DNA of 64,000 nt from a bacterium. GTDB lineage: Bacteria > Bdellovibrionota_C > UBA2361 > RFPC01. The stretch lies in the NCBI GenBank assembly GCA_030431715.1, contig JAUIIO010000009.1:1-64000 (forward strand). The letters are read 5' to 3'. Positions 16,922 to 25,385 of the stretch are shown here, piece after piece (positions within the stretch are counted from its first letter, which is position 1; each line of letters begins with the position of its first letter). The notes under the pieces were generated by a model. The model was not told the DNA's origin and did not search any database. It worked only from the letters and a program-made list of their open reading frames with translations. Both the position numbers and the translations under genes were made by a program.

Positions 16922-17971
16922 ATGACAACTGCATTTGAACAAAAAACCAAATTTCTTGATACGAGCCAGTACACATGGGTTGTTACCGGTGTGGCTGGAT
17001 TTATTGGCTCACATCTGTTGCGGTACCTCCTCGATCACGATCAGATCGTGTTAGGGCTTGATAACTTTTCGACTGGATATGAGGATAACCTTACGCAGGT
17101 TCAAAAGACCGTGTCTGAGGAAAAATTTAAACGTTTTACCTTTCATGACGTTGATGTTGCAGACGCTCAAAAGGTTGAGAGTATCTTTTCGGGTAAAATT
17201 GATTTTGTGCTGCATCAGGCAGCTCTCGGGTCCGTTCCACGCTCTATTGAGGATCCACTAAATACCAACAGAGTTAATGTCACTGGCTTTCTAAATGTGC
17301 TTAACGCGGCAAAAGAGGCTGATGTTAAGAGTTTTGTTTATGCTTCATCTAGCTCAGTGTATGGCGATAATGAAACCTTACCAAAGGTCGAAGAAGAGAT
17401 AGGGAATCCACTCTCGCCTTATGCCGCGAGTAAGTACACTGATGAGCTTTATGCCAGTGTGTTCTCTTCACTTTACGGTATACCAACTACCGGTTTGCGG
17501 TATTTTAATGTATTTGGCCCGAGGCAGGATCCGGATGGTCCTTATGCTGCGGTTATTCCGCGCTGGATTCAGAATCTCTTAAGTGGTACGCCGTGTCAGA
17601 TCTTTGGAGATGGTAAGACGAGCCGTGATTTTTGTTTTATTGAAAATGTTGTGCAGAGTAATATCTTGTCTGCCCTTAGAGCGTTAGATGGAGATATAGA
17701 TACCGATCTTTCTCAAGTACTAAATGTAGCTGTGGGGGAATCACTCACGCTTACTGAACTTTATGATGTGTTAGCTAAAATCTTGCAGAAAGAAGGGGTT
17801 CAAGGCATAGCTGCTTCTCCCGAGTATCTCGACTTTCGTCCGGGAGATATTGCTCATTCGCTTGCGGATCTATCCAACATCAAAAAACTGCTTGGATACG
17901 AGCCGACCCACTCCGCTGCTCGCGGATTGGAAGAGACCATTAAGTGGTTTCTTCAGAAGAAAAAGGTCTGA
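16922..17971 (+). CDS. wbpP: UDP-N-acetylglucosamine 4-epimerase, WbpP/TviC type
   Basis: The 349-residue extended SDR enzyme has the Rossmann motif VTGVAGFIGSHLL and catalytic region SSSVYGD...YAASK (Tyr-x-x-x-Lys). The sequence HQAALGSVPRSIEDP is characteristic of WbpP and TviC. LRYFNVFGPRQDPDGPYAAV and DGKTSRDFCFIENVVQ complete the family pattern. WbpP interconverts UDP-GlcNAc and UDP-GalNAc, with preference for N-acetylated sugars. With the TviB/WbpA-type dehydrogenase 41 kb downstream it could supply UDP-GalNAcA. It stands alone between the metal receptor and the convergent TadG-like gene, 10 bases away. Confidence 0.92.
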   Translation: MTTAFEQKTKFLDTSQYTWVVTGVAGFIGSHLLRYLLDHDQIVLGLDNFSTGYEDNLTQVQKTVSEEKFKRFTFHDVDVADAQKVESIFSGKIDFVLHQAALGSVPRSIEDPLNTNRVNVTGFLNVLNAAKEADVKSFVYASSSSVYGDNETLPKVEEEIGNPLSPYAASKYTDELYASVFSSLYGIPTTGLRYFNVFGPRQDPDGPYAAVIPRWIQNLLSGTPCQIFGDGKTSRDFCFIENVVQSNILSALRALDGDIDTDLSQVLNVAVGESLTLTELYDVLAKILQKEGVQGIAASPEYLDFRPGDIAHSLADLSNIKKLLGYEPTHSAARGLEETIKWFLQKKKV

Positions 17972-17981
17972 GTTCCTTTCG

Positions 17982-19010
17982 TTAATATACGAGTTGTCGT
18001 GGGCCGTAACCAGTAGTCGGTGGGCCGAGTGGGGGAACGAGGCTGTAGTCGTCGTAAATGTTGATGACATTTAGATCCATAGTCCAGTTCTGACCATTTG
18101 AAAGTGTGAGCCCGGTCATCTCGACTTCAACAAAACCATGATTTGAAATATCACCAGAGTTTCCGTTCGGAAAGTCCGAGACTCGCATAAAGAGCATTCG
18201 TCTCTTCGTTGTATCAGGGTCATTGTAGATAGAATCAAATATTGATTTTATGGGACCGCCAAATCCCGTGCCGGGGCTTATCAGTGTGTTTGGAGCGGGG
18301 ATGGAACTCGGATCGCAAATACCATTTAACATCGCATCCCGAAAATTATTTCCACTCGACATATTCCCGCCGAGATCAATCTTACCCCAGTTTGCAGGTG
18401 AGTTATTTCCTATCGTAATAGGATAAGGCCCGGAGTTCAGCCAGTCGATAAAGTTAAGATCTCCAAACTCGGAGATGAGTGAACTTGATTCGATTGCGAA
18501 TGGTTTTAAGCACAGCGGATTGTTGACGGTGGTTATCGGCATGTAGGCAACAGAGCGAGCTGAAGGTAAGAGCTCTTTTATTCCAAAGAACGCAGTAAAA
18601 TAACCATCTACGTTTCTGGTAGTTAAAAGCTGTACCGCATTAGCCATCGGCGTTGGGCTTGTGGCAGGGGAAGCTGAGGGTATTGGAGAGGGGTATGCTT
18701 GGAAAGTCTTTGCTGATTCGTCCCATGTGCCAATCTGAATATTATTTGAATTTTGAAGCTCTACGGCAGATACGCCATTTTCTCTGGCTATCATATATGC
18801 TTCGTTATAAGCATCAGTCTCAGTACCTCCGTCGAGCTTTACAACACCGGCAAGTGCTGCCGCATCAAGGCTGAAGTGAACGTTTCGTTGTTGCATGAAT
18901 CCGCGTCCGGCATCAACCACAAGAGCTGTAATCATTGCCAGAACAGAGATGCAGAGTACAAAGAGAACGATCGCTGATCCGCTTTCAGGATTTCTGAGAC
19001 GTACTGACAT
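17982..19010 (-). CDS. TadG-like pilus-assembly protein
   Basis: The 342-residue protein begins with the TadG/TadE-like N-terminus: basic residues, then a single membrane helix (GSAIVLFVLCISVLAMITAL) and the DAAALAGV motif typical of TadG family members. A Pro/Ser-rich linker lies near residues 105-120. The rest is an extracytoplasmic domain with low hydrophobicity. TadG-like proteins are secreted or membrane-anchored components of tight-adherence (Flp) pili. The gene follows the TadE-like gene by 5 bases on the same strand. The other tad genes, apart from the divergent tadZ-like gene, are not in the window. Confidence 0.75.
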   Translation of the reverse strand: MSVRLRNPESGSAIVLFVLCISVLAMITALVVDAGRGFMQQRNVHFSLDAAALAGVVKLDGGTETDAYNEAYMIARENGVSAVELQNSNNIQIGTWDESAKTFQAYPSPIPSASPATSPTPMANAVQLLTTRNVDGYFTAFFGIKELLPSARSVAYMPITTVNNPLCLKPFAIESSSLISEFGDLNFIDWLNSGPYPITIGNNSPANWGKIDLGGNMSSGNNFRDAMLNGICDPSSIPAPNTLISPGTGFGGPIKSIFDSIYNDPDTTKRRMLFMRVSDFPNGNSGDISNHGFVEVEMTGLTLSNGQNWTMDLNVINIYDDYSLVPPLGPPTTGYGPRQLVY

Positions 19011-19015
19011 AGTTG

Positions 19016-19408
19016 TTATCTCATTATAGAGGCTGCTTCGATTGTCAGAATGCCTCCAGAGCTGTTAGGGATAACGTAAGGAACCATAAGCGGCATATCG
19101 TAGGTGACTAGCACCCTAGTAGCTTCGTCAGTTCCCGTGCCGATAGGATAATCGTCTCGGTAATCAATATTGATATCACTAAAAGATATTGTTGGTGGGA
19201 GCGAGCGCTCAACCGCATCATCAATATCAGCCTGATTCTTTGATACGCCGTCTAGTACGGCATACCTTGCAGCGACTGTTGCCGCATTGTGAATTCCAAT
19301 CTTAGCAATAACGATAAGACCAATTTGAACAAAACCAAGAAGCATAAGCGCTAAAACCGGGGCTATAATTGCCATCTCAACCATGACTCCCGCTCGTTCG
19401 TTTTTCAT
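19016..19408 (-). CDS. TadE-like minor pseudopilin
   Basis: The 130-residue protein has a type IV pilin-like N-terminus (KNERAGVMVEMAIIAPVLAL) in which the Glu of VEMA follows a small residue-rich pre-helix, as in TadE. A helix (LMLLGFVQIGLIVIAKIGIH) and AATVAARYAVLDG follow, then a short beta domain. TadE is processed by a prepilin peptidase and helps assemble Flp pili. It is the first gene of a two-gene unit with the TadG-like gene and is divergent from the tadZ-like gene across a 276-base gap. Confidence 0.8.
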   Translation of the reverse strand: MKNERAGVMVEMAIIAPVLALMLLGFVQIGLIVIAKIGIHNAATVAARYAVLDGVSKNQADIDDAVERSLPPTISFSDINIDYRDDYPIGTGTDEATRVLVTYDMPLMVPYVIPNSSGGILTIEAASIMR

Positions 19409-19521
19409 TTTAGCTTCTTTCCAAAAGTGTATTCTACAGCTCAGTATTCAAGTATTAAGGGGTAAAAGTATCGTGAAATCAACAACTAATCAAAATATTC
19501 CACTTTATTTATGAGATCGGC

Positions 19522-19527
19522 TATAAT
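19522..19527 (+). promoter_or_regulatory. Candidate -10 box for the tadZ-like gene
   Basis: A consensus TATAAT lies in the 276-base divergent gap between the TadE-like and TadZ-like genes. The -35 region 17 bases upstream is poor, so an activator may be needed. The transcript would have a leader of about 150 bases. I looked for a c-di-GMP (GEMM) riboswitch pattern in that leader and did not find one. Confidence 0.35.
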
Positions 19528-19684
19528 ACCGCGAATTTAACTCAGCCATCATTTTTTTTGAGTAGTAGTAAGCGATAGCGCATACTCATTGGCAGCTCTG
19601 AGCACAGGGGCCCATCAGGTAGCAGTTTCCGGGTCCTTTGAAAGATTTACAGAATGATCTTGGAAGTAGTAGGCGTAAGACTTT

Positions 19685-21190
19685 ATGAAGATTCTCATTA
19701 TTGATGAAACAACATTAGGGCAGGCGCTCTACTTCTCTAAGCTTGAAGAGATTCGAGAGCTTAATCACTCCTACGCTGATTGTGATATTCAACTTTGTGA
19801 ACCTGATAATTACTTTGAAAAAATTGATGAAGTAGACATTGTACTCCTCGGGTCGTGTCTCGGGGATGATGCCCGAAGCATTTCAACGCGTATCAAGGCA
19901 CTAAAGCCCGAGATGCAGATTATAATGTTTGTTCCCGATTATCAGTACTCTGCCGGGGCTTTTCAAGTTGGTTATAGCTGCGGTGCCCGCAAGGTGCTTT
20001 CAGATAATTGTAATACTATTGACCTTTTGCAGGAGCTCATAGCTTCAAGTGTTGAGCTTCATAAAATAGGGAAGAAGTCCGAGTGTAAGGTCATTGTTGG
20101 CCTTAGCCCAACCGGTGGCCTTGGTCTCACTTCATTTATTGCCGCCGCAGGCGATCTTCTTAGCACGTACGGCAAGCGAGTACTTATCTGGGATCTTGAT
20201 ATTCAAAGTAAAGATCTCTCAAGGGCGCTTATGGCTCCGCAGGGCTTAAGTGTTCATATCGATAGGTGGCTAGAAAACAGAAGCTCTTTTACCAAAGCGA
20301 GCTTTCAAGAAGCGCTTTTTCCGCTCGCTGAAAACGCGAGCTTGTTACTCCCACCAGCTACCATGGGATCAGGGATGGAGTTTATCTCTCGTGCTAACGG
20401 AATTGAGCTGGCTGAAGATATCATTAACCACGCGCGTAATCACTATGATGTTATCTTGATAGATGCAGGTGGTCTTATCGGTACAGCACAGGGCATGCTT
20501 CTTCGCATGGCTTCAGAGGTTCTGATGATAGTTGGAAAATGTCCACTTACCGTCAGCGCTACCGATAGCTTTCTTACTTTCACAGAGCGTTTGCTAAGAG
20601 GAAATCCGAACCTTAAGTTCCTTCCAACATCCGCTGCATATGACTGTGCTTACTTGCGTGAACAGTTTGATCCAGAAGGTGATATATACTCTGAATCTGC
20701 ATGGCAACTGCCGCACCTTCCCTTTGACTCGCTCGCCAGCGGCTGGGCTGGTAAAGGAAAGACCCTTTATAGTCTCGGTAATGACGATGTGAGATATGCA
20801 CTAGAGACGATTTGTCGTTCGCTACAGCTTTTGGATACTAGAGCCCGTGTTGGGGCAGAGGACGTTATGTCTAACCGTATATTATCCCAAAATTTACTCG
20901 ACCGTAGCCTGCGTAAAATGGCCAGAAGAGTGCGTGAAACGGTATCGGTGTTTGTGCCCACAAGATATCGCACCATTGAGATTCGAGAAGAGGATATTAA
21001 AACGACAAAGATTCTCCTTAAGAAGAGAGCCGAGGAAGATAAGCTAATGTCTGAATCCTCTAGAGTACTCAGCGCTGATATAAAAAATGAAACACTAGCG
21101 TACTCTAAGAAGCCAGAGTCTTCTGCCAAAACCTATAGTATCTTTGAAGCGAAGCGAGAGCGAACAGGTAAGATTAAGGCTGCGTCCTAG
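19685..21190 (+). CDS. TadZ/CpaE-like pilus-localisation ATPase with degenerate P-loop
   Basis: The 501-residue protein combines a receiver-like N-terminal domain (1-130, DIVLLGSCLGDDARSIS) with a MinD/ParA-like ATPase domain (about 133-400), the organisation of TadZ/CpaE. These proteins place the Tad pilus machine at the cell pole. The Walker A region reads GLSPTGGLGLTS: both the deviant lysine and the P-loop lysine of KGGxGKT are missing. Walker A' (RVLIWDLDI) and the Walker B-like VILIDAGGLIG are present. Nucleotide hydrolysis is therefore doubtful. The C-terminal 100 residues are basic and charged. The gene is divergent from the TadE/TadG-like pair. Confidence 0.8.
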   Translation: MKILIIDETTLGQALYFSKLEEIRELNHSYADCDIQLCEPDNYFEKIDEVDIVLLGSCLGDDARSISTRIKALKPEMQIIMFVPDYQYSAGAFQVGYSCGARKVLSDNCNTIDLLQELIASSVELHKIGKKSECKVIVGLSPTGGLGLTSFIAAAGDLLSTYGKRVLIWDLDIQSKDLSRALMAPQGLSVHIDRWLENRSSFTKASFQEALFPLAENASLLLPPATMGSGMEFISRANGIELAEDIINHARNHYDVILIDAGGLIGTAQGMLLRMASEVLMIVGKCPLTVSATDSFLTFTERLLRGNPNLKFLPTSAAYDCAYLREQFDPEGDIYSESAWQLPHLPFDSLASGWAGKGKTLYSLGNDDVRYALETICRSLQLLDTRARVGAEDVMSNRILSQNLLDRSLRKMARRVRETVSVFVPTRYRTIEIREEDIKTTKILLKKRAEEDKLMSESSRVLSADIKNETLAYSKKPESSAKTYSIFEAKRERTGKIKAAS

Positions 21191-21204
21191 TCTGAGAATA
21201 TTCT

Positions 21205-21291
21205 TAGCTCGCATCTGTATTGAAACTCCCTGGCTCAAGCCCAAGAGTGTCCCTATTTTTTTGAGAAAAAATATGGCCCCACCTGGACTTG
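21205..21291. repeat. 87-bp direct repeat, copy 1, carrying a tRNA 3'-end fragment
   Basis: Identical over 87 bases to 21391-21477, at an offset of 186 bases. The last 18 bases (21274-21291) are the 3' end of the neighbouring tRNA(CAT) gene in the same orientation. The unit also contains GTGTCCCTATTTTTTTGAG, which shares GTCCCTATT with the repeat cluster at 13.5 kb. The 99 bases between the copies carry no recognisable gene. The pattern is that of a tandem duplication or a small att-like rearrangement at a tRNA. Confidence 0.9.
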
Positions 21292-21390
21292 CCTGTCAGG
21301 ACGTAGTTTTAACGAAGGCTGGAACTCACCTGTCTTGTTGTTTGCTCCATGCTCGCGTGGCTCGCGTCGCAAACGGTCATGATGCTGCGC

Positions 21391-21459
21391 TAGCTCGCAT
21401 CTGTATTGAAACTCCCTGGCTCAAGCCCAAGAGTGTCCCTATTTTTTTGAGAAAAAATA

Positions 21460-21477
<18 letters not shown>
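21391..21477. repeat. 87-bp direct repeat, copy 2, running into the tRNA(CAT) gene
   Basis: Second copy of the repeat at 21205-21291, with no mismatch visible. Its right end covers the 3' 18 bases of the intact tRNA gene and stops inside the T-arm. The intact tRNA is therefore the likely parent and copy 1 the derivative. Confidence 0.9.
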
Positions 21478-21533
<56 letters not shown>

Positions 21534-21587
21534 ACAAAAATCTTCGCTCTGGTACTGCTCGTCCTCCGTAGCTTTAGCGAAGGGGGA

Positions 21588-21600
21588 AGCTACAGGGCCA
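21588..21600. repeat. Copy of the tRNA(CAT) 5' end
   Basis: The 13 bases AGCTACAGGGCCA equal 21522-21534, the 5' acceptor/D-arm end of the tRNA(CAT) gene, 66 bases further from it. Just before lies a palindrome-like stretch (CGTCCTCCGTAGCTTTAGCGAAGG). Together with the 87-bp repeat on the other side, both ends of this tRNA have been copied outward. Confidence 0.55.
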
Positions 21601-21791
21601 TCTGAGATGGAAGACTTACCTTTGCGGAAGTTACATGGTCACGCTAAGGCAAAGAAAGAATATCCGAAGAATCACCTTTAATGTCAATGTGGCGGATTGT
21701 GAAAATGGAAGGATTCTCTGAATTTTTAAATATTTCAGCATAATATGAGAGATCTCTCATTGCGATCTTGTTAACTTAATCCTGAGACTGC

Positions 21792-21812
21792 CCTCAGGGG
21801 AGAGCCCTGAGG
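21792..21812. other. Hairpin in the 333-base gap upstream of the rffA-like gene
   Basis: CCTCAGG at 21792-21798 pairs with CCTGAGG at 21806-21812 around a 7-base loop, about 55 bases before the aminotransferase start. No T-tract follows, so it is more likely a leader structure than a terminator. The rest of the gap 21534-21866 holds the tRNA 5'-end copy and otherwise nothing I can identify. Confidence 0.4.
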
Positions 21813-21866
21813 CCGTAGCGAGGAAGTGATTGATTAAGAAGGTCTTCTTCAGTACCTTTAAGCGAT

Positions 21867-23027
21867 ATGATCCCATTTAATAAGACCCATATAGCAGGCA
21901 AGGAGCTCTACTACATAGCAGAGGCCGTCCTTCGTGGTGATCTTAAAGGCGATGGGCCATTTACGAAGCAGTGTCATGATTTTTTACAGAAGACATTTGA
22001 TGTCAAACGAGCGCTCTTGACGCACTCCTGTACTGCGGCTCTTGAAATGGCAGCGCTCCTTACGGATATCCGTGAAGGCGATGAGGTGATTATGCCATCT
22101 TTTACCTTCAGCTCTACCGCAAATGCTTTTCTCATGAGAGGCGCAAAGATCATATTTTGTGATATTCGCCCAGATACACTAAATATCGATGAAGCTCAAA
22201 TAGAACAGCACATTACTCCGAGAACAAAAGCTATCGTCCCGGTTCACTATGCTGGAGTTGGATGCGAAATGAAGCGCATACTTGAGATTGCTCGTCAGTA
22301 CCAATTATCAGTTATAGAAGACGCTGCTCATGCTATAAACGCCCGCTATAACGGCCAATGGCTTGGAACATTCGGCGACATGGGAACGTTTAGTTTTCAT
22401 GAAACTAAAAACTACAGCTCAGGGGAGGGGGGAGCGCTCCTCGTAAATAATCCGGAGTACATAGAGCGAGCGGAGATTATTCGAGAAAAAGGTACTAATC
22501 GGAGCCAATTTTTTAGAGGTGAAGTTGATAAGTATAGCTGGGTTGATATCGGTAGCAGCTACCTTCCTTCTGAGATTATTGCCGCCTTCTTACGCGGACA
22601 GCTTGATCACCTAGAAGAGATCAATCAAGAGCGACTCCATATCTGGCAGAGTTACTATCAGGCTCTTGAGTCTTTAGAGAACTTGGAAATAGTGCGACGT
22701 CCGGTAATCCCAGCAGGTTGTGAGCATAATGCCCATATGTTTTATTGCCTCCTTCCGGATAATGAAACGAGAGAGCAGTTTATCAACTACTGTCGCTCAC
22801 AGGGGGTTTACGCTGTATTTCACTACGTGCCGCTACACACTTCTCCAATGGGGAAAAAGCTTGGGTATAGCCAAGGAGATCTGCCTATTACCGAAGAGTG
22901 GAGTCAGCGAATTGTCCGCTTACCTCTTTATTGCGGACTTGCGCAATCTGACATTGATAAGGTCTGCGAGGTTGTTTCTGGGTTTTCTCCCGAAAATAGG
23001 ATCGCACCGAGTGTGGCGAACTTTTAG
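21867..23027 (+). CDS. rffA: dTDP-4-amino-4,6-dideoxyhexose transaminase (RffA/WecE type)
   Basis: The 386-residue PLP enzyme belongs to the DegT/DnrJ/EryC1 family. Visible features are THSCTAALEMAALL, EDAAHAINARYNG, and the lysine that binds PLP in FSFHETKNYSSGEGG. The FHETKN form is typical of RffA/WecE, which aminates dTDP-4-keto-6-deoxyglucose at C4 to give a 4-amino-4,6-dideoxyhexose. The gene opens the glycan region. A formyltransferase homologue 4 kb downstream could act on its product. RmlA/RmlB, needed for the substrate, are not in the window. Confidence 0.88.
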   Translation: MIPFNKTHIAGKELYYIAEAVLRGDLKGDGPFTKQCHDFLQKTFDVKRALLTHSCTAALEMAALLTDIREGDEVIMPSFTFSSTANAFLMRGAKIIFCDIRPDTLNIDEAQIEQHITPRTKAIVPVHYAGVGCEMKRILEIARQYQLSVIEDAAHAINARYNGQWLGTFGDMGTFSFHETKNYSSGEGGALLVNNPEYIERAEIIREKGTNRSQFFRGEVDKYSWVDIGSSYLPSEIIAAFLRGQLDHLEEINQERLHIWQSYYQALESLENLEIVRRPVIPAGCEHNAHMFYCLLPDNETREQFINYCRSQGVYAVFHYVPLHTSPMGKKLGYSQGDLPITEEWSQRIVRLPLYCGLAQSDIDKVCEVVSGFSPENRIAPSVANF

Positions 23028-23040
23028 TTTGTTTATTTAT

Positions 23041-23667
23041 CTAAACTTTTTTCCCCTCTAGTATGATATGAGTATACGGCACATTTAGTAGATCGTGTGT
23101 AATGATGCTCTGTGTTTCAGGGAAGCTCTTTTGTGCCAGACTCAAGTATTCCTGCTCATTTCTGATATGTAACCCTCTATCGAGAGATATAATTGATTTC
23201 GCAAACCAATTTTGATTGGGAATGTAAACGCAGTCTAGCGTAATGAAGCGTCCATTCATTTTTAGTGCATTGTTTGCAATTTGAAAAAGCCCAGTAGCTT
23301 CTTCATCGTCTAGGTGATGGAGCACGGCAGTGGCTAAAACCAGATCGTAGGCCTGCTCTACATTTGCTGAAAAATCCTTTACTGATGAGCATATGAAGTT
23401 TACTTGCTCATTCTCATGTTCTTTTCTGGCGCTTTCTATGTAGTTTGGGTTTAAGTCAAAACCGGTGTAGGTGATACTTTCGGGGAGATACTTTAGTATG
23501 TTCGCTGTGCCACAGCCGATATCGAGTATTCGAATACCTTCGGATGGCTTAATGTACTTTGAAACATATTGCTTATAGAAATGATCTGACCCGAGTATAA
23601 TGCCGAGTAGATTATAAACAGAAGAAAATTTTAGAATTTGCCTTATACCTGTTTCAACTTGAGCCAC
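23041..23667 (-). CDS. Class I SAM-dependent methyltransferase
   Basis: The 208-residue protein has motif I ILDIGCGTANILKYLP, the acidic end of strand 2 in YTGFDLNPNYI, and a post-motif YDLVLATAVLHHLDD. This is a UbiE/type-11-like methyltransferase of unknown substrate. The start is GTG at 23667 with GGGGAT upstream. It is convergent with the rffA-like gene and divergent from the next methyltransferase. Given the setting, methylation of a sugar or a glycan end is plausible. Confidence 0.8.
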   Translation of the reverse strand: MAQVETGIRQILKFSSVYNLLGIILGSDHFYKQYVSKYIKPSEGIRILDIGCGTANILKYLPESITYTGFDLNPNYIESARKEHENEQVNFICSSVKDFSANVEQAYDLVLATAVLHHLDDEEATGLFQIANNALKMNGRFITLDCVYIPNQNWFAKSIISLDRGLHIRNEQEYLSLAQKSFPETQSIITHDLLNVPYTHIILEGKKV

Positions 23668-23809
23668 GTAATCCCCGCCAAAAATACTAAAAATGATAAA
23701 TGCATATCAATAAGAGAAAGTAAAGTGTGCGGTTCGCCTCACTTGATTTAAGAGACTGGATTTATTATAAAACTGATACGCCATTTCCAAAAAGCAGAAC
23801 GACATTCAC

Positions 23810-24670
23810 ATGCAAATCAATCAGATCGCCCAAGGACTTATACTACAAGAAAACGGACTGTGGTGTTCTGATTCAACGCGTGATGTTTCCTATCCAGAGC
23901 GGGGAAATGAAGTTTGCTTTGACCTTGAAGCCGATTCATTTTGGTTTACACACCGTAATAAAATCATAGGAGCCGCACTCGGAATTTTTGTGCCCCCAGA
24001 GCCTTTCTTTGATATCGGTGGTGGCAATGGATACGTTGCTCAGTATCTTCAGGAGCTGGGTCATAAAGTGGTTTTAGTTGAGCCGGGCTCGAGTGGTGCG
24101 TTAAACGCTAAAATGCGTGGTCTTGATAATGTGATTTGTTCTACAGTTCAAGAAGCGGGATTTTTACCCGCCAGCATTCCAAGTATGGGAATGTTTGATG
24201 TACTTGAGCACATTGAGGATGATGAAGGCTTTTTAAGAGAGCTTCACGTAAAGCTCTCTGATGATGGTCGATTGTATTTAACCGTTCCGGCGTATTCCTT
24301 CCTGTGGTCAGAGGACGATCGTTATGCGCAGCACTATAGAAGATATACACTTAAGAATCTTTGTCAGAAACTAAGAGATACTGGATTTAACATTTTATTT
24401 AACAGTTATTTTTTTGCGCCTCTTCCGCTTCCTATCTTTCTTAGCAGAACGCTCCCAAGCCTTTTCGGGATAAGAAAAGCTGGAGAATTAGAAGATTATA
24501 AAGAGCAACACTCCAAAGATAGCGAAGGTTTTCTCTCTCGAATGTTATTTCAAGCACTTAATGTTGAGCTCCGACGAATCACTTCAGGAAAGACAATCCC
24601 GTTTGGCGCAAGTTGTCTTGTCGTCGCTCAGAAGAATTCTACTACGTTTGATCATAAGAAGTTGCTATGA
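23810..24670 (+). CDS. Class I SAM-dependent methyltransferase (methyltransferase type 12-like)
   Basis: The 286-residue protein carries PFFDIGGGNGYVAQYLQELG as motif I, VVLVEPGSSG as the ribose-binding acidic strand, and GMFDVLEHIEDDEGFLREL as the post-I region. Relatives are common in O-antigen and capsule clusters next to WbqC-like genes. It overlaps the WbqC gene by four bases (ATGA), so translation is coupled. The substrate is unknown. Confidence 0.8.
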   Translation: MQINQIAQGLILQENGLWCSDSTRDVSYPERGNEVCFDLEADSFWFTHRNKIIGAALGIFVPPEPFFDIGGGNGYVAQYLQELGHKVVLVEPGSSGALNAKMRGLDNVICSTVQEAGFLPASIPSMGMFDVLEHIEDDEGFLRELHVKLSDDGRLYLTVPAYSFLWSEDDRYAQHYRRYTLKNLCQKLRDTGFNILFNSYFFAPLPLPIFLSRTLPSLFGIRKAGELEDYKEQHSKDSEGFLSRMLFQALNVELRRITSGKTIPFGASCLVVAQKNSTTFDHKKLL

Positions 24671-25371
24671 GTACTGCCGTCATTACACAGTCGAATTATA
24701 TTCCATGGAAGGGATATTTTGATCAGATTCGTAGTGCTGATTTCTTCGTTCTCTATGACGACGTGCAGTTTACTCGTCGAGACTGGAGAAGTCGAAATGT
24801 GATTAAAACCAAAGATGGCCTACACTGGTTGACTATTCCTATCTCGGTAAAAGGTAAATTTCATCAGTCGATGAAAGACGCTGAGGTGTATGATCAAGGT
24901 TGGGCCGAGAAGCATTGGAAGTCTATACTTCATAGCTATTCGGGGGCTCCGCACTTTCATCAATTTGCATCAAGGTTTGAGCAGGCTTATAGCGAAGCAT
25001 CGAAACTAAAATATCTTACTGAAATTAATAAGTTGTTCCTTGAGGTGTGTTGTAAAGCTCTGGGTATTCCTTTTAACGTAACGTCTTCATCTGATTACGA
25101 ATTGTTAGATGGAAAGAGTGAGAGATTGGCTCAGCTCTGTTCGCAACTCAATGTTGATACCTATCTTTCAGGCCCTGCCGCAAAGGATTATCTCGATGAA
25201 AGTGAGTTCTCACGGCGTAATATATCAGTATACTATTTCCAATATGATGGTTATCCAGAGTATCCTCAACTGCATGGAGAATTTACTCATAATGTTTCGG
25301 TGCTTGATCTCCTCTTTCAAACAGGTGACAGAGCTTTAGAGTATCTGCACCCTAGGCCCGTACGGACATGA
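24667..25371 (+). CDS. WbqC-family protein
   Basis: The 234-residue protein matches the WbqC family. The start ITQSNYIPWKGYFDQIRSAD is nearly diagnostic, followed by FVLYDDVQFTRRDWRSRN and LTIPISVKG. Family members occur in O-antigen and capsule clusters, often beside formyl-, amino- or acyl-transfer genes, and their precise reaction is not established. It is inside a tightly packed five-gene run (23810-27599) with ATGA overlaps, implying one transcript and one modified sugar. Confidence 0.88.
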   Translation: MSTAVITQSNYIPWKGYFDQIRSADFFVLYDDVQFTRRDWRSRNVIKTKDGLHWLTIPISVKGKFHQSMKDAEVYDQGWAEKHWKSILHSYSGAPHFHQFASRFEQAYSEASKLKYLTEINKLFLEVCCKALGIPFNVTSSSDYELLDGKSERLAQLCSQLNVDTYLSGPAAKDYLDESEFSRRNISVYYFQYDGYPEYPQLHGEFTHNVSVLDLLFQTGDRALEYLHPRPVRT

Positions 25372-25385
25372 GGCTGAGGTAAATT

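Noticed and set aside
19540..19684. Possible c-di-GMP riboswitch in the tadZ leader
   Set aside because: A few GEMM-like words occur, but the conserved core and pairing order are missing.
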